Source of the DNA: Kalaharituber pfeilii
Lineage: Eukaryota > Ascomycota > Pezizomycetes > Pezizales > Pezizaceae
NCBI GenBank assembly: GCA_015179045.1
Contig: WHUZ01000007.1
Span: forward strand, 124,001 to 188,000
DNA length: 64,000 nt
Reading direction: 5' to 3'
Of this stretch, positions 1 through 10,517 are shown piece by piece; within the stretch, counting starts at the first letter, position 1; the number at the start of each line of letters is the position of its first letter. Both the position numbers and the translations under genes were made by a program. The notes below the pieces were generated by a model, which was not told the DNA's origin, made no database searches, and was given only the letters and a program-made list of their open reading frames with translations.

Positions 1-1107
1 AGAAGGGAGTAAACCTTCCGAAAACCGATGTCGACCTCCCCCCATTGTCAGAGAAGGACAAGGCCGATCTTCGATTTGGTGTGAAGAATAATGTAGACAT
101 GATTTTCGCCTCATTTATTCGCCGTGGGTCAGATATCACTGCCATCCGTGAGGTGCTTGGCGAGGAGGGAAGGGAGATTCAAATTATCGCCAAAATTGAA
201 AACCAGCAGGGTGTAAACAATTTTGATGAAATTCTCAAGGAAACTGACGGTGTCATGGTTGCTCGCGGTGATCTCGGTATTGAGATTCCTCCTGCCCAAG
301 TATTCATTGCTCAGAAGATGATGATTGCCAAGTGCAACCTTGCTGGCAAGCCCATCATCTGTGCTACTCAGATGCTTGAGTCCATGACATACAACCCTCG
401 TCCAACTCGAGCTGAGGTCTCAGACGTTGGTAATGCTGTGCTCGACGGTGCGGACTGTGTCATGCTGTCTGGCGAGACCGCAAAGGGATTATACCCAGAG
501 GCCGCTGTGACGATGATGCACGAGACTTGCTTGTTGGCGGAGAAGGCAATTTCATATCAGCCACTATTCAATGAGCTACGACAGTTGACCGTCAGGCCAA
601 CTGCTACGACAGAGACTTGTGCAATTGCAGCTGTTAGTGCCAGCTTTGAGCAGAAGGCGAATGCTATCATTGTGTTGAGTACTAGGTAAGTGCTTCATCC
701 TCCATTCCTACTACAATGATCTAACATATCACACATACAGTGGTTCAACGGCTCGCCTACTCTCCAAGTACCGTCCAACTTGCCCTATCCTGATGATCAC
801 CCGCAACCCCAAGGCATCCCGATACTCTCATCTGTACCGCGGAGTCTACCCATTCCTGTTCCCTGAGCCGAAGCCAGATTTCAATAAGGAGAACTGGCAA
901 ATTGACGTTGACAGGCGTCTAAAGTGGGGAATGATAGAGGCTGAGAAGTTGGGCATCTTGAGCGAGGGTGACACTATCATTGCAGTGCAAGGATGGAGAG
1001 GTGGTTTGGGTCACACCAATACGTAAGTTTAACTGTAGTAATGCTCTCATTATCGCTACTGACTTGTCAATAGTCTCCGTATTCTCTCATTTGCTAAAGA
1101 CGCTTAA
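1..1107 (+). CDS. Pyruvate kinase, C-terminal 332 residues (5' end outside window)
   Basis: Last step of glycolysis: phosphoenolpyruvate + ADP to pyruvate + ATP, in the cytosol. The gene enters the window in frame at base 3. Exons are 3-685, 741-1022 and 1074-1107, joined by two short GT..AG introns. The visible part holds the second half of the TIM barrel and the C-terminal regulatory domain. Seen motifs are [25 protein letters not shown] (Mg/substrate loop), CATQMLESM, the signature SGETAKG, and the effector-loop stretch [16 protein letters not shown], which spans the first intron. The protein ends [15 protein letters not shown]. It aligns by eye along its whole length with yeast Cdc19, and no residue of the active-site barrel segment looks lost. 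It converges with the aminotransferase gene on the opposite strand. Confidence 0.97.
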
Positions 1108-1545
1108 ATGTATAAATGAACAAAAAAAGTAAAACAAAAAAAAAAAGCTGAACATCAGAGCACAGAGGGATGGTAAATTGCTTGGAATTTCAGCTAAACA
1201 GGAGGATCCTTGTGATTGAGAGCTAAAAAGTGACATCTAGATCTACACTGGCTTGTGTACCAACGGATATGAATGGGTTACGACTTGCGGATCTCAGGTA
1301 GAGGGAATAGTTTACAATTTGTTGGATAGTGAGTTTCATACGGTTCTTGAGTTGGCTCCATAGAATTCATAACAATAAAGATACGGTTCTCGATGTAAAA
1401 CAACATGACTTTTGGGGCATCTAATGACCAGGTCTCACTTTGTAGCATTAGTATAGCATCGTACAGGTGATACACCGCCTGAGGACAACCAAGTGGCTCT
1501 ATTGTATCATGCAATCCCTTACGACCAACATCAAAATGGTATAAT
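1108..1545. other. Convergent 3' spacer
   Basis: The stretch lies between the stop codons of pyruvate kinase (+) and the aminotransferase (-), so both 3' UTRs must be here. An A-rich run at about 1120-1146 could mark the pyruvate kinase 3' end. I see no further gene. Confidence 0.6.
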
Positions 1546-2978
1546 TTACAATTGCCGTTTTTGCTTGACAAATTGCTCAATAGCCTCCAACCCTGCCTGC
1601 AATTGTTCCGTCGAACAACAATACCCAATCCGCACAAACCCCTTAAAGTCTTTACCTTGTCCAAAACACAGACTCCCCGGAGCCACCAACACCCCTTCCT
1701 TCTCCATCAGCTCCCTACAAAACTCGAGGTCATCAACAGGCTCCCCAGCTACCGGATTCCAAAATTGTACAAAAGCAGTCGTGGCACCCTGTGGCTGAAC
1801 ATATCTTGCTCCGACTAGCCTGTGGTTGACATATTTATCTAGCAACTTGAGGTTATTGGCTGCTAGCTCGGTGTTACGAGCAATAATGGCAGAGGCTATG
1901 GGAGGATGTAGCGCAGCGCAAGCCACGGCATCGTCGAGTTGAGAGATGGAGATGGTCGTGTAGTCGCGGGCCTGGGCGCAGGTTTGGATAACGTTTGGGT
2001 CGCGAGCGACGATCCAGCCGACGCGGATGCCGGCGAGGGAGAAGGCTTTTGACATGGAGCCTGTGGAGATGCCGTACTCGTAAATGCTGATGATGGATGG
2101 TGGGGCTACGATGTCCGGTCGGAAGATGGGGCGGTAGACTTCGTCGCTGAGGATGGGAATGTTGCCGCTTTCATGCGCGATGGAGGCGAGTTCTAGTAGA
2201 TACTCTTCTGGCATGACAACACCGGTGGGGTTATTTGGATTACTAGAATAGAGAATGGGACATGTTAGCATGATAATAAATCCCGAGGCCGCAAGTAGTG
2301 GGAGTTACCCTCAATTCAGGGGCCCGGTCAAGAACCGAAACAAAACGACTTACTTAATAACAATCAGTTTTGTCCCGCCCTCCCCATCGGCATCAGGCTT
2401 TCTAATCATCTTTTTCAAGTCCTCCAAGCTTGGATTCTCCCCTTTTACCACATCGAACTTCCACAAATCCACCTCTGCACCTAAGCTTTGTGCAACGGCA
2501 TAAAGCGCCTGGTAGGTCGGGTATACGCAAATAACATGATCGCCGGGGCCTATGAGTGAGTAGAACAGGAGGAAGTTTGCTGCGATTGCGCCATTGGTTA
2601 CCAGTACATCGGCCGGGGTAACTTGAGAGAGCGAGGATTCGGGAGAGTCGTAGAGGCGGCAGATGTTTTGGCGAAGGGCAATTGTTCCGCGAATGGAGCC
2701 GTAAGTTAGTTTAGTTGAGAAGGATAAGGGAAGAAAGTTTGTTGTGGATATGGACTCGGATGTACATGTGGGGTTGCTGAAGGAGTGGAGGTCTTGGAAG
2801 GAGATACTGTCGCAGCAGGTTTCAGCGATGTTGCATTTTGCGGCGGTTTCGTACTTGTCCATCCACTAAAAGGGGGAGAATGTTACTCGTAGCTCGATTT
2901 GAGAATGGGAACAAATAGATGGGGTTCTGTGTAAGGTCAACGGACCTGCTCTACTTCGAATAACGGGAATTGAACCAT
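1546..2978 (-). CDS. PLP-dependent class I/II aminotransferase-like enzyme, 413 aa
   Basis: Fold-type I pyridoxal-phosphate enzyme. Exons on the minus strand are 2978-2946 (11 codons, MVQFPLFEVEQ), 2865-2354 and 2242-1546; both introns have GT..AG ends and keep the frame (1242 nt). Family marks: TYGSIRG, TNGAIAANFLLFYSLIGPGDHV, the loop NNPNNPTG (residues 182-189) rebuilt exactly across intron 2, SDEVY (214-218) and the PLP lysine in SMSKAFSLAGIRVGW (K247). The C-terminal domain carries GVLVAPGSLCFG and GFVRIGYC. The pattern resembles the capreomycidine-synthase/ACC-synthase-like group of fungal aminotransferases, whose substrate is mostly unassigned, so no reaction is claimed beyond PLP chemistry. 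No targeting signal is seen, so it is probably cytosolic. The start is the only ATG giving the short first exon, which restores the conserved WMDKYE stretch after splicing. Confidence 0.9.
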
Positions 2979-3731
2979 CGTGAATGCGGTTATTGAAATG
3001 CAAGAGTTATGTAATCAAGATATAAATCGAGGGAACAATACAGTTTCTGCGAGAAGAATGGACAGCAGCTCTCGGAATTTTCAGGGGTATAAAGTACTGT
3101 CTACTACAATTATCTAATATGGGATCCGTAACGCGTGATATAATGATAGGTCGGTCGTTGATGAAAGCCAATTAAGGTATCCAAAGAAGAGAAGAGCAAA
3201 CAGTTAGTATCTTGAATAAGCCATTGTAGAGGAGTAGGATAAGAGATGAATGAAGGCCAAATGCTTCGAATGCGCGGCGATAACTTTTATAGGAGCGTCC
3301 TCATATTACCCCGAAGCTACATTAAGTCGTACCTGCCAGCTTAGCATGCGTACCATCTACATCAGGAAGAAGTGCTTAGCCTATTGCGGTATCTTGTATC
3401 CGCATTATTCGCTATATGATCACTCTTGGCACTCTAGGCAGCAGCATTTGTTTGAAGCTCAGCACTGCATCAGCAAAATGTCAACATAACTTGACACGCT
3501 AGGGAGCTGGAATACCCCGCCAAAATAACGCCAGCATACATGTACTAGTTACTCTTGCAAGACTAACGCTCTACATTTTATTACGACTCTGCAAGATTAT
3601 GATGGTATGCGCCTATTAATCTAGCAGCACATAGCCCTATGGCAGCAAGGGTAAACTTGGCATCGAGTAATTTGGATTAAGTAAGCCACCAATTTGTGCT
3701 TGAGGGTTCAGCTGCAGTGTTCCAGCCTGAC
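2979..3731. other. Upstream region of the aminotransferase gene
   Basis: About 750 bp holding the aminotransferase 5' region. An ACGCGT hexamer is present near 3130. No coding frame is convincing and no RNA gene is seen. Confidence 0.5.
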
Positions 3732-4371
3732 TGGATGACTTCCCGTCGGCCCAGACGACCAGACCCAGACCCCGCCTCCAGATTCCGTCTCAGACCCGAT
3801 TCCCGTCGCAACCACAAAATTCAAGTTTCGTGAACGTCCAGATTCCCAGATCTCAGATTTGTCAGCGAACAACTTCGCGCTTCACTTAGTCATATCGCGA
3901 TACCAAAAATTTACTTTTAAAGAGTAACTTTGAATGCTACATTTTGCAATCCTATGACTGGCACAGGCTCTGTCTAGTTATACTAGATTCGCAGTAAAGC
4001 TCCTCAGATAAAGTAAAACTGCTTTCGTTGTTGTCGCGTAAGCTGAAAAGTGTAATGCGCGTAAACAAAGAAATGAAAGAAAGCTTTATGCTCAATTTCT
4101 GCATAAGTTGAGGCGTTGCAGTAGAAATCAATTTGCGATATGCAGAAATTTTGGTGTTGGCAGCATTTATTTTCTTTTATGCTATGTTACCTAACCCCGT
4201 TTTTACTAGTCACTTGATTTGGAACGCGTTTCCAAAACTTCTGGGTCTGGCGGAGGGAGGGGGGGGGTCCGCCAGAATCTAAAATTTGGAAGGGGGTTAA
4301 AATTTTTTTCTGGTAGATCGAGCGCTGATAAGGTCTGGGTCTGGTCGTCTGGGCCGACGGGAAGTCATCCA
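3732..4371. mobile_element. 640-bp element with perfect 40-bp terminal inverted repeats
   Basis: Bases 3732-3771 and 4332-4371 are exact reverse complements over 40 bp, beginning TGGATGACTTCCCGTCGGCC. The inner bases differ at once, so this is a discrete terminal repeat. The interior has no coding capacity for a transposase; it includes a G-rich hairpin at about 4244-4275 (TCTGGCGGA..TCCGCCAGA around a G run). The flanks do not give a clear target-site duplication (CTGAC on the left, CTATC on the right). Best reading: a non-autonomous DNA transposon (MITE-like) of unknown superfamily. Confidence 0.7.
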
Positions 4372-4870
4372 CTATCCCTATTGGAGCAACCTGTCTGTCC
4401 AGAAAGGGAAGTCGACACTCAGCCATGCCCCGCTTTCCCCGCTGTGCGTCCCGCCCACCCCATTCCCACAGAAGACTACAATGTTACATAATGCGTAGGG
4501 ATTGTCTAGTAGATTCCGCGCTGTCATGAAGGTGATGAGTTCAGAGCATATGCGCCCCAGTTCCCAAAAGTCTGCCGATTACGAGCATGGTTCGTCTGAG
4601 TTATGTAGTGATTGTAGAATTATATACTCTACAGATGTGTAGCATATAGCTGCGCTCAGAAATGCAACGAAACTCAAACCAGGTAGTCAAGTCAATACAA
4701 TAACTAAACAAATATCTTCAACGCTAAAAGCCCAAGCTCCAAAACCAGTTCGACTCCATCTCAGAAAATGACGCTGAAAACAAACGAAAATAAACCTTAT
4801 ACAAGTACAATAAGAAATGGAAACAAATGTAGTGATGCCATCACAATCAGTGCCCATGACGCAATAAGTT
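4372..4870. other. Spacer downstream of the SDR gene
   Basis: About 500 bp between the inverted-repeat element and the SDR stop codon. It should include the SDR 3' UTR. No gene is seen. Confidence 0.5.
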
Positions 4871-5993
4871 TTACCACGAATGATGTCCACCATCGATGAT
4901 CAAATCAGATCCAGTCATGTAGGAGCTTGCGTTACTGAGCAAGAACACAACAGCGCCTCGATATTCCTCTGGCTTGCTAAGTCGACCAAGCATATTGTCC
5001 TTTAACCATTTAAGGGCTTTTGATGGGTCCTGTTCAAGGATAGCAGTGACCATTGGCGTAACAATATATCCAGGGCTGATTGTGTTCACCCGAATACCAT
5101 GCACGCCCCACTCCATAGCCAAGGAGCGGGCAAGCTGGAGAACAGCCGCCTTAGATGCGTTATAGGCGGGGCAGATCAGGTCCTGTTAAGAATAAGTCAG
5201 ACCTTGAACCTAGCCATTGGAGGACAGAAACTACCTTATTAGCGATTGTTCCAGACATGCTTGCAATCAATGCAATACTACCCCCGTTTCCAAATTTGAC
5301 CATTTGCTTCGCAACTGCCTGAGCACATAAAAACACACCCGTGACATTGATGCCCAAAACCTCCTCAAAGTCCTTAGCCGTGTGCTCAAATGCAGTGATT
5401 ACCCTGTTAATACCTGCTGCAGCGACTAACCCATCCATTCTTCCATGCTTAGTACCAATATGTTCGACAATCTCATTGAGCTCAGTGGGATTGCGGACAT
5501 CGACATTGTAGTAGTCCAGCAGGGCCCCAAGCTCCTTTTCGCCACGTTCCTTGAGACGATAGTACTCCAGGGGTAATGACTCCTCAGGCACTCGATCAAG
5601 TGCATAAACTGTGGTATATCATTATTGGTTGATAACATAGTGATTTGAGGGGTAAGGTTTACCATGTGCCCCAGCCTCCATCAATGCCTCGGATTGCTTC
5701 AGACCGACGCCACCGACACCTCCAGAAATAAGAACGATCTTGCCATCCAATCTAAACTCTGGCAACCTCCTGGAAGTGGAGAAACTGTGATCTGTCTGAA
5801 GAGGAGTGCTAGCTTGCTGATTTGTTGTAGTAGTCTGCTGTAGCGGCTTATGCTGGCTGATGAATGCCGGAGATGTGGAAGAAAATGTCCTTAATGCATT
5901 CACGCTAGCAGTCCTAGCTGTAGGCGTTATTGGGGCTCTAATAGTTTGGATAACCTGGGTAACCCTGGATAAGTTCTTGAAGTAAGCAGTCAT
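4871..5993 (-). CDS. Short-chain dehydrogenase/reductase, probably mitochondrial, 338 aa
   Basis: Classical SDR, an NAD(P)-dependent oxidoreductase. Exons are 5993-5663, 5608-5235 and 5182-4871, with GT..AG introns of 54 and 52 bp. The first ATG in frame is at 5993. Residues 1-80 form a basic, Ser/Thr-rich, acid-poor leader that looks like a mitochondrial presequence. The Rossmann motif SGGVGGVG is at residues 90-97, Asn198 lies in GINVTG, and the catalytic set is Ser229, Tyr242 and Lys246 (YNASK) with the usual Ser-13-Tyr spacing. NTISPGYIVTPM and DLIIDGGHHSW close the domain. The usual NNAG motif is AAAG here (173-176), a mild deviation. Overall it resembles fungal arabinitol/sorbose-type SDRs, but the substrate cannot be read from sequence. 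Confidence 0.9.
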
Positions 5994-7047
5994 GGTGAAT
6001 GTGATTTTATTGCGCAAGAGAACTCGAAATGGGATACGGAACTCGCTAATAGCGAGGCCAAGGTGGTAAGCCCTAGGGTTGATTGACTGGGGTCTTAATG
6101 TTTTGAGTTATGGACAGGTACTGTGGCAGAACTGAGCGCCGTCGGTCGAATGAAGGGAAACAGAGCGGGACGGGGGGGGGGGGGGGCAGTCTTATACATC
6201 CGAGTTCAGCTCCAGTGACATGGCTGCTTTCATAGTGGGCGGAGGCACGGCATGTCTTCAGCGGCCAAGCGGGGTAGGCGCATACAAGTGGGATGTGTGC
6301 TGCTTCATGCGACAGTAGTGGGTGGGTGGTTTCATCGGCCGCGGCGCGGTCGCAAATTAATTGGGGTGCCCGATTGGATGCTCAGCTGAGGTTAAGCTGG
6401 GGAGCGCAGCTTCTATCATAGACTGGGAAGCGCACAAGTAGAGTCGCAATAGCGCTGGCCACCGGCGGGCGGGAGCTGGCGATACTCACTGAGTTTGGGA
6501 TGGCGTCCTGGCACATGGCTGGGCCGCCAGGGGCACGCTCGCAGGCCGGAGCTCTATGAACAGGCCGCGCCCGTGAGAGTATGGCAACATAATCTCCGTT
6601 TGAAGGCAACGAGAGGTCCTGTTTAGCCAAAGACTCTGCCTTCGCGGGGCTCATGGCTCTCATGCTATCAAATGCTGGGCTGCTGCAGCCCTCTTACTAC
6701 TGACTTGAACAACACATGTGCGCTGCTCAGGCTACAGGACTGGTGCAGAAGCAAACTTCGCTCAAAACCAAAATCTCCGCGTGTCCCTAGGAATACGCCG
6801 TAGCTCAGGCACATGGATTTGCGCTCCTACAGCCTTATTTGATGACAACGCCAACGCTACAATGTACAAGAGTAAAAATTACACTACCACCCCATTATAT
6901 TTTTTTGAGAAATAAAATAAAAACGCTACCAATCAACCAAATCCCACACTTGGGACTCCCCGGTCATACAAGAAAATGGACGCTAAACCTCGGTAAAAGC
7001 AGCATTGGTTTTCTCCAGAAGCAGAGGAGTGAATCGAAGGTATGGCC
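5994..7047. other. Spacer with a 15-G run
   Basis: The part next to 5993 is the SDR upstream region. A 15-base G run lies at 6172-6186. Short open frames occur on both strands, but none shows family resemblance or a consistent exon structure. Confidence 0.45.
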
Positions 7048-9250
7048 TCACACGATGCGGAAGTTAGGGAACAGCTTCTTGGCCTGCTCGTTTGTGACAG
7101 ATGGGTGGGCAATTGCATCGTCATCAGGGGCGCAGTTAATGAGTAGTGATACTATTTGCATTATTAGATTTATACAATAAAGTTATCCGATGAAGAAACA
7201 TTCCATTGCTTATCCCATTCTGAGGAGGGTTGGTAATCCTCAAACCTCCGCAGAATTGCACCCCAGTGCTGGCTGGATAAGATAAACTAAGCGAATAGTG
7301 ATGGAGATCCCCTTGGAATCAACATTAATGGTATCAGTTCAACATATTGTAGAGATACGCTATCTTTCAGCCTTTGTCATTGATGATAGACAAGTTCAAG
7401 TTGGTGTCAGAGATTTCATTTATGTCCATTAATCCAACTACCGCCTAGAAATATATAAGTGCTTACTGATATCCAATAGCACAAACTGTCCGGAGTAGAT
7501 AGCCAAATACAGGGAAGGGACTCACAGGGCGGTTTCGTCCCTATACACATCCTAATCCTCTAATGCACGCTACTGGGATATTGCGCACTACCGGGATATT
7601 GCGCACTTCCGGATACCACAACAAAAAGTTACTATGAGTGCAAATGGCCCTCAAGTGGGCTCAAATTGAAGCCAGAGCATGGGAGAGTATGTTAAATTAT
7701 CTTTTATATATTTCCTAGGCTTATTTGTAGCACATAAGTGATGACTTATTTGGTACATACAAAATCTTATGCTGGACATCTTTCAAGCTGCCATGTGTTA
7801 AGGATTCTATCCTGGGACCTTATTGACCTCACTGTATACTCTGCTGTCTATTTCCATGAAGTATAGGATGTTTGATGGTGCTCAGGCTATTCTGTAAAGA
7901 ATTGCACTATCATATTGAAGCATATATCTTTCCTTATGCATATACACAGCAATTCTGGGCTACTATACAGCATAAAAGCATTGTGTGGAGAATCTCTGAG
8001 GCTAAAAAATAGAAACACATATATAATAAGGTACTTGCTGAACTGCTGGCAGCACCAGCTAATGAATTTAGATGTTATATAGCTACTTGAGTGGAGAGGT
8101 ATGCAGGATGTAGTGATATTAGCATATTAATATGTATATACATTAGATATAGATGATAATAGGTAATGAGGTAAGTAATAGCAGTAACAGGCACCATAGT
8201 TGCAAATACCACAGAGCTACATAGAGAGCTGGTGAGTATTCTTGAACTGCTTTATGCATAAAATTCACGTAATAGTACCTAATGGCTTAAATCCATCAGC
8301 TAGTACTGCAAGCAGTTCAGCAAGTACCTTATATATATGTGTTTCTATTTTATAGCCTCAGAGATTCTTCACACAATGCTTTTATGCTGTATAGTAGCTC
8401 AGAATTGCTGTATATATGCATAAGGAAAGATATATGCTTCAATATGATAGTGCAATTCTTTACAGAATAGCCTGAGCACCACCAAACATCCGATACTTCA
8501 TGGAAATAGACAGCAGAGTATACAGTGAGGTCAATAAGGTCCCAGGATAGAATCCTTAACACATGGCAGCTTGAAAGATGTCCAGCATAAGATTTTGTAT
8601 GTACCAAATAAGTCATCACTTATGTGCTACAAATAAGCCTAGGAAATATATAAAAGATAATTTAACATACTCTCCCATGCTCTGGCTTCAATTTGAGCCC
8701 ACTTGAGGGCCATTTGCACTCATAGTAACTTTTTGTTGTGGTATCCGGAAAATGCGCAATATCCCGGTAGTGCGCAATATCCCGGTAGTGCGCAATATCC
8801 CGGTAGCATGCGTTATCTGTCCTGCGTACCCTTGCGCTGCACCCGAGGCGCACCCAAATTCAAAGCCATCGCGGCTCCATATTCACTCCTAAAAGTGACA
8901 TTCTCTGCTACCTTGCCAAACGTCGAGACTCGGTTGATGAGTTGTATTGCTGTTCCCAAATTTACATAGTATCTGAATGGGATACTGGCAGATTTAGTTT
9001 TGTGACGTACATTATATTGTTTCCGAGTTAACCTGTTGTAGAGTAAACGCACCGTGATGGACCGTTGACACCTATAACTTGCGTGAGGGATAGCTTAACA
9101 TTGTAGAAACCTCACAAACCACGATAAGCGTGACAAGGCTAAGTTGACAACTGGAAGGTAGGGAAGTATTCTTGATTGTACAGAGTATGAAGATCACCAA
9201 AAGAAAAGGCACGTTCCTTGACGAACTCTGTTCAGAAGGTTATGACAGGG
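7048..9250 (-). pseudogene. Coding-looking fragments, possible decayed or element-split gene (function unknown)
   Basis: Several short minus-strand stretches read like protein rather than random sequence, and some are bounded by plausible splice sites. One ends at 7170 (frame 7272-7170, beginning QHWGAILRRFEDY after a TTATCCAG acceptor). Another ends at 7048 (about 7151-7048, containing INCAPDDDAIAHPSV and ending FRIV-stop). Beyond the foldback element, 9039-8830 includes NRVSTFGKVAENVTF, and about 9232-9150 includes FVKERAFSFGDLH. I could not join them into one uninterrupted frame: stops remain near 7350 and 9145. They may be exons of an unrecognised multi-intron gene, parts of two genes, or relics of a gene broken by the element at 7571-8805. 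No product is assigned. Confidence 0.3.
7571..8805. mobile_element. Foldback element with ~500-bp inverted arms and tandem terminal repeats
   Basis: The left arm (7571 to about 8070) and right arm (about 8284-8805) are near-identical reverse complements around a roughly 210-bp AT-rich centre. The ends are tandem copies of an 18-bp unit, TACCGGGATATTGCGCAC: two at the left (7571-7606, the first with one change) and three at the right (8752-8805). Both ends finish in TA. The immediate flanks GCACGC (7565-7570) and GCATGC (8806-8811) might be a six-base target duplication with one mismatch, but this is weak. Differences between the arms are scattered point changes. The same 89-codon frame can be read in the right arm (8619-8350), while the left arm has a stop in it, so it is unlikely to be a gene. 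No transposase is visible. Confidence 0.8.
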
Positions 9251-9828
9251 GAGGCCATACAAGTTCAATTGGCTCTCAGCAATAAATGTTCTAAATAGGA
9301 AGGCATTCCCAGCAGACTACTGTAAGTATAAAGTAGTTGTAAAATTGAGCAACTTGTTTAGCCTGCCCCGGTGCTCTGAGGGTGATAATTTCGGTTCGAG
9401 GCCTGCATTCTAGTCGTTACCCTCAGCTGGTGATTTTGAGGTAACAGCTAGGGGCAACAACTACTGCAACAAATCAAGCTTCCGAGTGAAGAAATTCACA
9501 GCAAAGCAACAATTCTCCATACACAAGTATGTAGCTTGTATAACGCACCTCTCGGATTTTTACTTAATGGAAAAAATAACGTCGAACCAACAACGAAACC
9601 CCTTTACCGTGTGCCTTACATATATAACGTATAAAAACCCAACAAAATAGCAAGATTCTTCGAACACGGTGCCATTTTCCCCAAGATTCAAGCGAACAGC
9701 AAATAAAACAGCAGTAGCAGCATTGACACGAAAAAAAAAAAAGAAAGAAAAAAAGAATTCCGTTCCCATGAAAAGACAAATAACTATAGCAAATACCCTA
9801 AAATACCTGACAGCAAGTAGGAGGGAAG

Positions 9829-9861
<33 letters not shown>

Positions 9862-10517
9862 AAGAAAGAAAGAAAGAAAGAAAAAGAAAAAAAAAGAAAG
9901 AAGATAAAATCCATGTCCCAATATGTAAAAATGAAAAAAACGAACAAAAGAAGAAAAATCAAATGTTAAAAGTGAGGAAGGAAATTTGAAACTCGCTGGC
10001 AAAGTAAAAAGTAAAAAAGGTGCCTTGACAAAATTGAAAGGGAGAGGTATCTACTAGCCTAATAGTTAAAGAAAAGAAGAAAAAAACTTTCGCGTCAGGC
10101 TTGCCAAGAAAAACAAACAGGGCAATAACTGTTAGACAGACGTTATTACTTAGTCTGGTTACACCGACCCTCCAGAATAGTTATTACTGTACAAACATAA
10201 AAAACTTAAAAATGAAAAAGACATAATCCGACCAAACCAGGAACCAAGTAAAAACAACAGAGAACGGAAAATATAACAAAATAAAATAAAAAAGACAATG
10301 GTATGAGGTATGCATCTATGCAATGCACGAATGAACTTTACCACCTTTTTTACCCGCTTCCCATACACCTATACCTCGCCCGCTCAAGGGGGAGTCCTTA
10401 TTGCCCATCACACATCCTACACAATCACCCTATGCACAAATCCCCTTCTCGAATGGCTGTTCCAAGTTCCCAACTATCAAGACTCACTCCAGTTCCATGT
10501 TTCCTCCAAAGTCCCAT
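9251..10517. other. A-rich spacer downstream of kinesin-5
   Basis: Includes the kinesin 3' UTR. It is strongly A-rich on the plus strand: a run of 31 A at 9829-9859 is followed by AAAG repeats to about 9885. The long lysine-rich frame on the plus strand across this run is a composition artefact. No gene is seen. Confidence 0.6.

Noticed and set aside
3250..3489. 79-codon plus-strand frame upstream of the aminotransferase
   Set aside because: Short, without homology or splice context, in the likely promoter region.
8350..8619. 89-codon minus-strand frame
   Set aside because: It lies inside the right arm of the foldback element; the same frame in the left arm has a stop, and no similarity to a transposase is visible.
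9669..9989. Lysine-rich frame on the plus strand
   Set aside because: It is made of poly-A and AAAG repeat translation.
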